DNA of 5,664 nt, taken from contig JANYKP010000499.1 in assembly GCA_025358195.1 (NCBI GenBank), positions 1 through 5,664 on the forward strand, in the 5' to 3' direction. Origin of the DNA: Cyclobacteriaceae bacterium (lineage in GTDB: Bacteria; Bacteroidota; Bacteroidia; Cytophagales; Cyclobacteriaceae). The notes below the pieces were generated by a model that worked only from the letters and a program-made list of their open reading frames with translations, was not told the origin of the DNA and ran no database searches. Positions 1 to 5,175 of the stretch are shown here, one piece after another. The translations under genes were made by a program, and so were the position numbers. Within the stretch, counting starts at the first letter, position 1. Each line of letters begins with the position of its first letter.

Positions 1-41
1 AAATCTGGGAAGGATTGGCTTCATTTTCAGCGCTTTTTGGC

Positions 42-88
42 TTGTACAGCATTTTTCCGTTATTTGTATTATAAAACTCGGGATTTAT
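42..88 (+). promoter_or_regulatory. candidate promoter/autoregulatory region of the toxin-antitoxin pair
   Basis: The A/T-rich leader carries TTGTAC (42-47) and TATTAT (67-72), a poorly spaced (19 nt) sigma70-like pair. A short inverted repeat, ATAAA (71-75) and TTTAT (84-88), overlaps the antitoxin start codon. Ribbon-helix-helix antitoxins of this type normally repress their own promoter by binding short inverted repeats, so an operator is expected here. The arms are only 5 bp and A/T-only, so this is a weak candidate. No convincing Bacteroidota -33/-7 (TTTG / TAnnTTTG) pair was found. Confidence 0.2.
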
Positions 89-365
89 GGCAACTGAAAT
101 GACAAGATTGGACTTGCGGATCTCTCAAAAACAGAAGAGCACTTTTGAACAAGTGCTTGAACTGGGTGGATTTCGTTCGCTCACTGACTTCTTAATTAGT
201 GCTGCATCAGAAAAAGCTGAAGCAATCATAGAAAGGCACAATAACTGGCTGGCCTCTGAAAATGATCGTAAGATTTTCTTCGATGCTCTTTTAAATCCTC
301 CGGCACCAAATGACAAGTTGAAGGCAGCAATGAAGAAGCATGCCGAATTCAAAGTGAAGAAATAG
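87..365 (+). CDS. DUF1778 (TacA-type) ribbon-helix-helix antitoxin
   Basis: This 92-residue protein has the layout of DUF1778/TacA antitoxins. An N-terminal ribbon-helix-helix DNA-binding segment (about residues 6-45) opens with the beta-strand RLDLRIS and continues through two helices, the second around SLTDFLISAA. A helical C-terminal arm carries the family signature FFDALLNPPAPNDKL (about residues 64-78), followed by a basic tail. In characterised TacAT/AtaRT systems the N-terminus represses the operon as part of a toxin-antitoxin complex, and the C-terminal arm wraps around the GNAT toxin and blocks its acetyl-CoA site. The start is the first ATG after an A/T-rich leader without a clear Shine-Dalgarno. 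The stop codon (363-365) is followed at once by the toxin ATG, which implies translational coupling. Family assignment is firm; antitoxin function is inferred from family and partner. Confidence 0.93.
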   Translation: MATEMTRLDLRISQKQKSTFEQVLELGGFRSLTDFLISAASEKAEAIIERHNNWLASENDRKIFFDALLNPPAPNDKLKAAMKKHAEFKVKK

Positions 366-857
366 ATGCTTCACACAGTTGCATTGGATCCTTACCATAA
401 AAGGGTCTCATTTTCCTGCGAAGAGCAATCCTTGACCGACTACCTACGAAAGCAAGCTAGTCAAGATGTTAAACGGAAGGTTGCTCTTTGCTTTGTTCAT
501 GCCGACGCAATTGGGACAATTAAGGGCTATTATACTTTGTCAGCCGACAGCATCGACAGAACACTACTTCCCGAGGAATTAAAAAAGAAGATGCCCTACA
601 ACAACCTTCCTGTCACTTTGCTGGGAAGATTAGCACGCGATTCACAATTTAAGGGTCAAGGAATAGGAGAATTGCTATTGGCTGACGCTCTTAAACGCGC
701 CTATCAAGCATCCTCGGAAATCGCTTCGTTTGCTGTCGTGACCGATTCAATCAATGCCAAAGCAAAAGACTTTTATGAAAGTCTTGGCTTCATTACTCTG
801 GAAAGTGGAAGAATGTTCATCACTATGGACACGATAAAGGCATCCCTACGCCTCTGA
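366..857 (+). CDS. GNAT-family acetyltransferase toxin (TacT/AtaT type)
   Basis: This 163-residue single-domain GNAT protein matches TacT/AtaT-type toxins in length and motifs. It shows the strand GYYTLSA (54-60), then LGRLARD (86-92) leading into the acetyl-CoA pyrophosphate loop Q94-x-x-G97-Q-G99-I-G101 and helix ELLLADALKRA. The C-terminal AKDFYESLGF segment places Tyr137 where the family's catalytic or acid tyrosine lies. Characterised relatives transfer acetyl from acetyl-CoA to the amino group of aminoacyl-tRNA and so stop translation; that activity is inferred here. The ATG starts with zero spacing after the antitoxin stop, so the two genes form one transcription unit with antitoxin first. 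The domain appears complete, without frameshift or missing core motif. A chromosomal GNAT with another target is possible but unlikely given the partner. Confidence 0.92.
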   Translation: MLHTVALDPYHKRVSFSCEEQSLTDYLRKQASQDVKRKVALCFVHADAIGTIKGYYTLSADSIDRTLLPEELKKKMPYNNLPVTLLGRLARDSQFKGQGIGELLLADALKRAYQASSEIASFAVVTDSINAKAKDFYESLGFITLESGRMFITMDTIKASLRL

Positions 858-997
858 TATTTGCCCCAGCACTCTTGAACACTCTAAGGAAATTCAGACC
901 TTGTTAAACTGTCCAAACAGACAGAGACTAAGATTTGATGCTACGGTAACACATCCTTTAGATAGAAAGCAAAATCCGCATTAATTCCTAAAACGAA

Positions 998-1219
998 CTA
1001 AATCCACCCAACTCTTCCAGTATCGACTTGGTGGAACCGCCCACACACGCGTTGTCCGCTCTTCATTGCCTCCTGCAGTTCTGTCATTGAACAATCCCGG
1101 AAATCTCTTACAATGTGCTGACAGTTTCCGCAAAGACGTCCGCCAGGAACAACTTCAAATTTCTCCCACTCCTCACGACATGGAAAGGAAAGGGTAACAT
1201 TCCGGATTTCGTTTGACAT
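998..1219 (-). CDS. small cysteine-rich protein (Bacteroidota Cys module), function unknown
   Basis: The 73-residue protein carries five cysteines: Cys14 in FPCREEW, a CxxC pair Cys30/Cys33 in GRLCGNCQ, Cys43 in DFRDCSM, and Cys59 in VCGRF. The order 'PC-x-E-x-W ... GR-x-C-x-x-C ... V-x-DF ... S-x-x-E ... CGRF' is a pattern I recognise from Bacteroidota. There it occurs both as a small stand-alone protein and as the N-terminal piece of longer cell-envelope or TonB-like proteins. Cys30, Cys33 and Cys59 could bind metal or be redox active, but no role is established to my knowledge. There is no signal peptide or membrane segment. The frame ends at TAG about ten residues after CGRF with no sign of continuation. 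The gene converges on the toxin gene, with a 140-bp gap between them, and is transcribed away from the HNH gene. Confidence 0.7.
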   Translation of the reverse strand: MSNEIRNVTLSFPCREEWEKFEVVPGGRLCGNCQHIVRDFRDCSMTELQEAMKSGQRVCGRFHQVDTGRVGWI

Positions 1220-1363
1220 AGAGCGATTGATTTGATATATTAACAGAATCCAAATTGTATCAGAAGGTCACAAAATCAATGAAGTAACAATTATTAAGCC
1301 AGTCGATATTTTGACCCTTTTTGTTTAAAAATAACTCCCTACTTTTACTCCCTTAGGGATCCC

Positions 1364-1391
1364 GCCTGCGCTGAAGCTTCGGCGGACAGGC
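1364..1391. repeat. GC-rich hairpin, REP-like
   Basis: GCCTG (1364-1368) pairs with CAGGC (1387-1391), and CGC (1369-1371) with GCG (1382-1384). The core GAAGCTTC (1373-1380) is a perfect 8-bp palindrome. There is one G-T wobble and a 2-nt bulge (1385-1386). Immediately upstream lies a second 8-bp palindrome, GGGATCCC (1356-1363). The sequence resembles GCCTG/GAAGCTTC-type intergenic repeats I associate with Bacteroidota genomes, but no second copy lies in this window, so 'repeat' rests on resemblance. No T-run follows on the + strand, so it is a poor intrinsic terminator. Confidence 0.5.
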
Positions 1392-1413
1392 AATTCGCTT
1401 TGATTTCATTTGG

Positions 1414-1434
1414 TGGTGCCGCGGAACGGCGCCA
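1414..1434. repeat. inverted repeat / stem-loop
   Basis: TGGTGCCG (1414-1421) pairs with CGGCGCCA (1427-1434) around the 5-nt loop CGGAA, giving 8 pairs with one G-T wobble. An alternative outer pairing, CATTTGG (1407-1413) with CCAATG (1432-1437), competes with it. It ends two bases before the in-frame stop (1436-1438) that bounds the HNH reading frame, so it lies where the normal start of that gene would be expected. It could be a transcript structure, an operator or part of the adjacent REP-like element. Confidence 0.4.
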
Positions 1435-1480
1435 ATGATCCGGACTACAAATTCTTCAGCCAATAGAAGCCTTCCCCTTC

Positions 1481-2365
1481 ATACGGAACAAAGAATATAA
1501 GAGACGAGATATTCACATCCAATATGGCGGCAATTGGCAAGGAGGCATTTGCCCTTCAAGCACTCATCCATTTATTTTTGTTTTCACAGGTAAATCGGGG
1601 GATCAACATGGTTATAAAGACATTTGGGAGAATGAAAATGTATTTTCTTACACCGGGGAAGGGCAGAGTGGCGATATGGAATTCACGAGGGGAAATTTGG
1701 CCCTAAGAGATCATTTAAAAAACGGCAAAAGAGTTTTTCTGTTTGAGCAATCCAGAAAAGGATTTGTCAATTTCATTTCAGAAATGACCTTTTTTGATTG
1801 TGATTACTATGAGACGCATGACACTAACAGACAGTCAAGGACGGGTATAAAATTCTTCTTAAAGCGGGTTGACGCAATAGTTCCTTACGAATTGGATAAA
1901 ATCAATTTTGCTGCAGAGCCTTCTCTTGAATACCTAAAGCCAACAATAACAGAAAGATCGGGGTTAGTAATTTCCAGAGTAGGTCAGGGCGCTTATCGAA
2001 AAAGCATTGTCAATCGTTGGGAGAACAAATGTGCCGTCACCGGGTTTAGTGATTCTAGAGTACTCATTGCTTCACACATTCATCCATGGAAGGAATCAAA
2101 TGACGATGAACGTCTAGATGTGAATAATGGAATATTATTATCGCCCACTTACGATGCCTTGTTTGACAGGCATCTCATAACTTTTACAAATTCGGGTAAA
2201 ATCATTTTAGCCGATGGTGTGAAAGAGAGCGAGTACCAGAAAATTGGAGTCTCGGGAACGGAGAAAATAGTCAGACTCAATTCTGACAATATTGCGTATT
2301 TGGAGAAACACCAAGAAGTATTTAATTCCCAATTGAGGAATCCAGTTAATTTTATTTCTGGCTGA
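1481..2365 (+). CDS. HNH endonuclease with SRA-like N-terminal domain (putative modification-dependent restriction enzyme); start unresolved
   Basis: The C-terminal part is a clear HNH_2-type nuclease. Counting from the ATG at 1676, it has the entry motif R101-x-G-Q104, the strand C119-A-V-T-G, SHIHPW with His134/His136, N150-N-G-I-L-L, and YDALFDRHLI (159-168). Asp160 replaces the third histidine, a known variant. The N-terminal part resembles the SRA/YDG-like reader found in COG3440-type predicted restriction endonucleases. Its motifs EYKRRDIH, QYGG, QGGI, FVFTGKSG, GYKDIW and YTGEGQSGDMEF are all encoded upstream of ATG 1676, in the same frame. Starting at 1676 would cut this domain in half. 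The frame is open from 1439 after TGA 1436-1438, but contains no ATG, GTG or TTG before 1676. I set the boundary at ATA 1481, next to the first conserved residues (294 codons), as a working start. The expected role is cleavage of modified (for example phage) DNA. It may be a pseudogene with a lost start. Confidence 0.75.
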   Translation: MRNKEYKRRDIHIQYGGNWQGGICPSSTHPFIFVFTGKSGDQHGYKDIWENENVFSYTGEGQSGDMEFTRGNLALRDHLKNGKRVFLFEQSRKGFVNFISEMTFFDCDYYETHDTNRQSRTGIKFFLKRVDAIVPYELDKINFAAEPSLEYLKPTITERSGLVISRVGQGAYRKSIVNRWENKCAVTGFSDSRVLIASHIHPWKESNDDERLDVNNGILLSPTYDALFDRHLITFTNSGKIILADGVKESEYQKIGVSGTEKIVRLNSDNIAYLEKHQEVFNSQLRNPVNFISG

Positions 2366-2514
2366 TCCACTTTTTGAACCGGTTCATTTTCTGTAAATTT
2401 GTTTCATAAGGGATTAAGAATTCAGTCTTGATTTTGCTCCGAGCGCCAAACGTAAGTCAACGGTGCTGGATATCCTGAGCAGCAACGGGGTGGACTGCTC
2501 ACCGGTCAACAAGC
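2366..2514. other. convergent intergenic gap with palindromes and a GC-rich patch
   Basis: The gap lies between the ends of the HNH gene (+) and the hydroxylase gene (-). The left part (2371-2430) is A/T-rich, about 30 percent GC. The right part (2431-2530) rises to 57 percent GC by my count and reaches into the hydroxylase stop. It contains the inverted repeat TGAGCAG (2476-2482) / CTGCTCA (2495-2501) with a 12-nt loop, and the palindrome GGATATCC (2468-2475). The hairpin lies 14 bases beyond the hydroxylase stop on the - strand but is not followed by a T-run, so it is only a possible transcript end. Frames on both strands are open through the patch without a start or a recognisable family. 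Confidence 0.5.
2375..2386. repeat. 12-bp perfect palindrome, possible weak bidirectional terminator
   Basis: TGAACCGGTTCA is a perfect 12-bp palindrome, preceded by a T-run and followed by TTTT, ten bases after the HNH stop codon. As RNA it gives only a 4-bp stem with a CCGG loop, which is weak for a terminator. As DNA it could be a dimeric regulator site, but its place between two convergent gene ends argues against an operator. Confidence 0.3.
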
Positions 2515-3315
2515 TCACTGCGGTGGCGATAGCAAATACCTCACCTTCCTCGAAATCCCCTTAATCTTCGGAAACTCCCTGGTAATGCAAATGTATTCAT
2601 GTAGAATGATCTTATACGGATTGTGTGTGTCGATATTGTGAATAATACCATAGACAGGCGGCGCTGTTTCCTTTGCGTAGCTGCCGAACAGGTGGTCGTA
2701 GATCATCAGTATGCCACCCAGGTTTTTATCAATGTATTCTGGATTGGTGCCGTGATGGACCCGGTGGTTGGAGGGGGTATTAAAAATCCAGTCGAGCACG
2801 CCGAGCTTTCCGATTTTTTCTGTGTGGACCAAAAAGTTCTGGATAGCGGAAATGGATTCAATGAGCAGTATCATTTCGGGAGGGATACCAAAAAAACAAA
2901 GCGGTGACCAGAACAGGAAGCGGTAAAAAAGATGAAAGAAGTTTGTCCGCCACCCGGTGGAAAGGTTAAAGTGTTCGGATGAATGATGGGTGACGTGCGC
3001 CGCCCAGAATATGCGTGTCTTATGACCAAGCCAATGATAGAAATAATGTATAAAATCACAACTTAAGAATCCCACGATCCACAACCACAGGGACAATTCG
3101 GGTTTGAAGATTGAAAAACCATAAAACAAGGAGTAAAGGCTGAATTGAACTCCTTTTATAAACAAACCGACTCCTATGAGGAATACTCCGATCAGGAAGT
3201 TTGCCTTCATGTCTTTGATTAGATTCTTGTCAGGCTTCTGACGCAGTATTAATGCAAACTCAACAAAGAATACGGTGAACAACAGGATGGTCGCGATGGC
3301 ATCGAACTTGAACAT
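2515..3315 (-). CDS. membrane fatty acid hydroxylase / sterol desaturase family protein
   Basis: This 266-residue integral membrane protein carries the complete histidine clusters of the fatty acid hydroxylase superfamily, which bind two non-haem irons. They are H90-YFY-H94 (with H98), H107-VT-H110-H111 (with H115), H164, and H184-RV-H187-H188. Hydrophobic segments at about 5-24, 40-64 and 73-90 precede the first cluster, with more at about 126-150. Family members use O2 and electrons to hydroxylate or desaturate lipids such as sterols, fatty acids, sphingoid bases or alkylglycerols; the substrate cannot be read here. The chosen ATG (3313-3315) lies 2 nt after the upstream SDR stop and opens directly with a transmembrane helix. 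A longer frame to 3489 adds 58 residues overlapping the SDR and is disfavoured unless frameshifting occurs. The C-terminus stops at YLLSPPQ, where relatives often continue 'PPGW' plus about 15 residues, so it may be clipped. It is the last gene of the operon. Confidence 0.9.
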   Translation of the reverse strand: MFKFDAIATILLFTVFFVEFALILRQKPDKNLIKDMKANFLIGVFLIGVGLFIKGVQFSLYSLFYGFSIFKPELSLWLWIVGFLSCDFIHYFYHWLGHKTRIFWAAHVTHHSSEHFNLSTGWRTNFFHLFYRFLFWSPLCFFGIPPEMILLIESISAIQNFLVHTEKIGKLGVLDWIFNTPSNHRVHHGTNPEYIDKNLGGILMIYDHLFGSYAKETAPPVYGIIHNIDTHNPYKIILHEYICITREFPKIKGISRKVRYLLSPPQ

Positions 3316-3317
3316 GA

Positions 3318-4202
3318 TTAAGAATTTATGGATGGAATAAATTTTGGCGTTGATTGTGGTACCGGCGAAACTGTCAATCTCTTTGGCAGAAAGGCCAGTG
3401 AACCGCGAGCATTTATTTTTTTCATTGTATTGTTTAGGAGCGCTGTTTTGATAAAGGCAGGTAGTATTGCATCCATGAACAAAAAACATTTATTGAGCAT
3501 CCCTGGAATGATCACCGCTTTTTTCCTGAGCAGGCCATCGATGGCAGCCGGCACCACTTCTTCCGGATCCATGCTGGAAACTCTGGAAAAATAATTTGCT
3601 TCGATCGTCAGTTTTACTTCCTTGTTTGTGAACATGCCGCCGGGACACAGCACGCTGACAGACACGTTGTCTTTCTTCAGTTCTTTGCGCAGGCTCTTCG
3701 AGAAGTAATAGATAAAAGACTTCGTGGCGCCGTACACCTGTTTCCGCGGTAAGGAGAAGTAGGAGGCCAGGCTCCCCACGTTTAAAATGTAAGACGGACT
3801 ATTTTGCTTCAGCATTTGGAGAAACAACCGGGTGATGAGCGTGGTGGCGAGCACATTCAGCTTGATTTGGTTCTCAAACAACGAAATGCTCCCCTCTTCA
3901 AAGAGTCCGGTACTGCCTATGCCTGCATTGTTGAAAAGCATATTCACCTGCAAGCCTGAAGAATTTACCTCATCAAATAACTCGATACAGCTTTCATCTT
4001 TGCAGAGGTCTTTTTCAATGCTTATTACATCGACAGAGTGGTGGAACTTGATGAAATCTGCGAGGGGATGCAGATTGGTTTCCGGCAAGGCCACCAGGAT
4101 AAGATTCATTTTGCGCCGGGCGCATTCGATGGCCAGGGCCCTGCCAAATCCCTCGCTGGCGCCGGTGATCAGGGCATATAAATTCTTATTCATATGGTTC
4201 AT
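3318..4202 (-). CDS. classical short-chain dehydrogenase/reductase (COG0300/DltE-like)
   Basis: This is an NAD(P)-dependent oxidoreductase with a full classical SDR core: cofactor loop T13-G-A-S-E-G-F-G20, structural motif N91-N-A-G94, catalytic Asn116, Ser144, Tyr157-x-x-x-Lys161 and CPGG (186-189). A hydrophobic stretch near 235-255 suggests membrane association, as in relatives acting on lipids (3-ketosphinganine reductase, ERG27, 17-beta-HSD type); the true substrate is unknown. The frame overlaps the previous gene by 17 nt from the first ATG, or 8 nt from the second (Met4, 4191-4193); neither has a Shine-Dalgarno. Relatives usually end near residue 262. Here a basic, proline-containing 32-residue tail follows, beginning exactly at an A7 run after Met260. 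One A fewer would give an immediate TAA after Lys262, so the tail may come from an indel or depend on slippage. Confidence 0.9.
   Translation of the reverse strand: MNHMNKNLYALITGASEGFGRALAIECARRKMNLILVALPETNLHPLADFIKFHHSVDVISIEKDLCKDESCIELFDEVNSSGLQVNMLFNNAGIGSTGLFEEGSISLFENQIKLNVLATTLITRLFLQMLKQNSPSYILNVGSLASYFSLPRKQVYGATKSFIYYFSKSLRKELKKDNVSVSVLCPGGMFTNKEVKLTIEANYFSRVSSMDPEEVVPAAIDGLLRKKAVIIPGMLNKCFLFMDAILPAFIKTALLNNTMKKINARGSLAFLPKRLTVSPVPQSTPKFIPSINS
3416..3422 (-). other. A7 slippage-prone run at the SDR/hydroxylase junction
   Basis: On the coding (-) strand the SDR reads ATG AAA AAA ATA AAT. In the zero frame the protein continues 32 residues to TAA at 3318-3320. A +1 shift (or one A fewer) reads AAA TAA and stops the SDR at its usual family length. 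A -1 shift (or one A more) enters the frame of the hydroxylase, which is open from here through its ATG to its end, giving a fused protein of about 560 residues. The run is seen directly; whether ribosome, polymerase or sequencing slippage occurs is inference. Confidence 0.45.
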
Positions 4203-5175
4203 TGTTTAAGAAGTGAATTGTTTTTTCTAATCCCTCGTCCAACGGCGTAATCTTGTAGCCAAGTTCGCGGCGTGCTTTTTCGCTGGAGAATATATAGTTG
4301 CTGAAAAGATGATCAACTGATTTCATTGGAAACCGGACCGGTCTTCCTGTAAGCGCATGATTCAGCTGTTGCAGTTGCGCCCATGCCTTGATGACCCTTT
4401 TCGGCAAGGCGATGATGCGTCCCTTGCATTTGGAAAGCGTACGGATGCGACTGAAGAACTCGTAGTATGAAATGTTGATGCCTCCTAAAATATATCGCTC
4501 ACCGTTTCTACCTTTCTCCATGGCGAGCAAATGACCGTTTACGATATCATCGATGAGCGCAAAACTTACCCTGTAGGAGCCCGGTGATGGAATGAGGGCT
4601 ATTCCTTCTTTAAGAAACTTATCGATGATGGCATTGGCCGTGAGGGAATGCGATACCTTTCCCGGGCCGTAAATTTTTGACGGGCTGACCACCACCACAT
4701 TCATTCCTTCCCTGGCATATTGCATCACAACATCTTCCCCCTTCTTCTTTGAAAGGTCATAGTCGATCTCAAAACCGATAGTGCGCGGATCATTTTCATC
4801 CAGTGGCTTGTCCAAGGTCGGACCGATTACGCCGCAGGTACTTGTGAAAACAGTTTTCTCCACACCTGACTGTAAGGCTGCATCCAGCACATGGCGCGTA
4901 CCCTCCACATTCACATCATAAAAAACAATTGGGTTCTTGGCCCATGCGCCTACTTGTGCGGCTGCGTGATACACGTGGCTGCACCCTTTCATGGCCGCCA
5001 TCAGACTTTCCTTTTGCAGGATGTCACCTTGAAAGACGGTGATATTGGAATGTTGTAACAATTTGATGGTGGAAGCATTGCGGACAAGAGCATGAACCTC
5101 CGTACCCAGCCCCGCAAGCGTGTGGGCCAGTTTGTTGCCGACATATCCCGAAGCGCCTGTGACAAGAACTTTCAT
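4186..5175 (-). CDS. NAD(P)-dependent epimerase/dehydratase family protein (extended SDR, 3-beta-HSD/DFR/HpnA-like)
   Basis: The 329-residue protein starts directly with the Rossmann cofactor loop T6-G-A-S-G-Y-V-G13. It then shows GDI (50-52), the YHAAA strand (69-73), NVEGT (89-93), the catalytic Ser/Thr region FTST (110-113), Tyr139-x-x-x-Lys143 (YDLSK), SPSKIYGPG (164-172) and ALIDDIVNGH (206-215). Length and motif spacing fit extended SDRs near dihydroflavonol 4-reductase, 3-beta-hydroxysteroid dehydrogenase and hopanoid-associated HpnA. These enzymes oxidise or reduce a hydroxyl or keto group using NAD(P), sometimes with decarboxylation. The region after about 230 is the variable substrate-binding part, so the substrate is not predictable. 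Its ATG overlaps the stop of the upstream CPBP gene (ATGA, 4 nt), and its end overlaps the next SDR, the pattern of a tight operon. It is soluble, without signal peptide or membrane helix. Confidence 0.92.
   Translation of the reverse strand: MKVLVTGASGYVGNKLAHTLAGLGTEVHALVRNASTIKLLQHSNITVFQGDILQKESLMAAMKGCSHVYHAAAQVGAWAKNPIVFYDVNVEGTRHVLDAALQSGVEKTVFTSTCGVIGPTLDKPLDENDPRTIGFEIDYDLSKKKGEDVVMQYAREGMNVVVVSPSKIYGPGKVSHSLTANAIIDKFLKEGIALIPSPGSYRVSFALIDDIVNGHLLAMEKGRNGERYILGGINISYYEFFSRIRTLSKCKGRIIALPKRVIKAWAQLQQLNHALTGRPVRFPMKSVDHLFSNYIFSSEKARRELGYKITPLDEGLEKTIHFLNNEPYE

Larger units (their letters stand above)
1220..1480. other. intergenic region between divergent genes, with hairpin repeats
   Basis: The stretch separates the - strand Cys-rich gene from the + strand HNH gene and should hold both promoters. 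The part nearest the Cys-rich gene (1220-1347) is A/T-rich. On the - strand it reads TACAATTTG (about 1252-1260), a loose match to a Bacteroidota -7 element. On the + strand TACTTTTA (1340-1347) is one base from TAnnTTTG, with TTTG 16 nt upstream, which is short. The middle (about 1349-1437) is GC-rich and palindromic (listed separately). From 1439 onward the DNA is already open in the HNH frame. No promoter can be called with confidence. Confidence 0.5.

Noticed and set aside
1..102. Possible C-terminal end of an upstream gene. Frame 3 reads a hydrophobic tail to TAA at 72-74, and frame 1 is open to TGA at 100-102.
   Set aside because: All three + frames are open across this T-rich stretch, so openness is not evidence, and none gives a recognisable family.
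909..924. Inverted repeat CTGTC/GACAG downstream of the toxin gene as a terminator.
   Set aside because: It has a 5-bp stem, no GC-rich core and no following T-run.
1401..1466. Short reading VVPRNGANDPDYKFFSQ-stop in a third frame, resembling a protein end.
   Set aside because: It has only about 20 codons, an in-frame TGA at 1401-1403, no plausible start and no family match; probably chance.
1524..1706. 60-residue + strand reading frame starting at ATG 1524.
   Set aside because: It overlaps the frame that encodes the conserved HNH N-terminal motifs and shows no family features of its own.
2623..2907. + strand 94-codon reading frame opposite the hydroxylase gene.
   Set aside because: It is a mirror of the hydroxylase coding sequence, whose histidine motifs prove the - strand. 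Other antisense frames at 3328-3594 and 3832-4209 were rejected for the same reason.
3316..3489. 58-residue N-terminal extension of the hydroxylase to an ATG at 3489.
   Set aside because: It lies entirely within the SDR coding region. The ATG at 3315, 2 nt after the SDR stop and directly before the first membrane helix, is the natural start. The extension matters only if frameshifting at the A7 run occurs.
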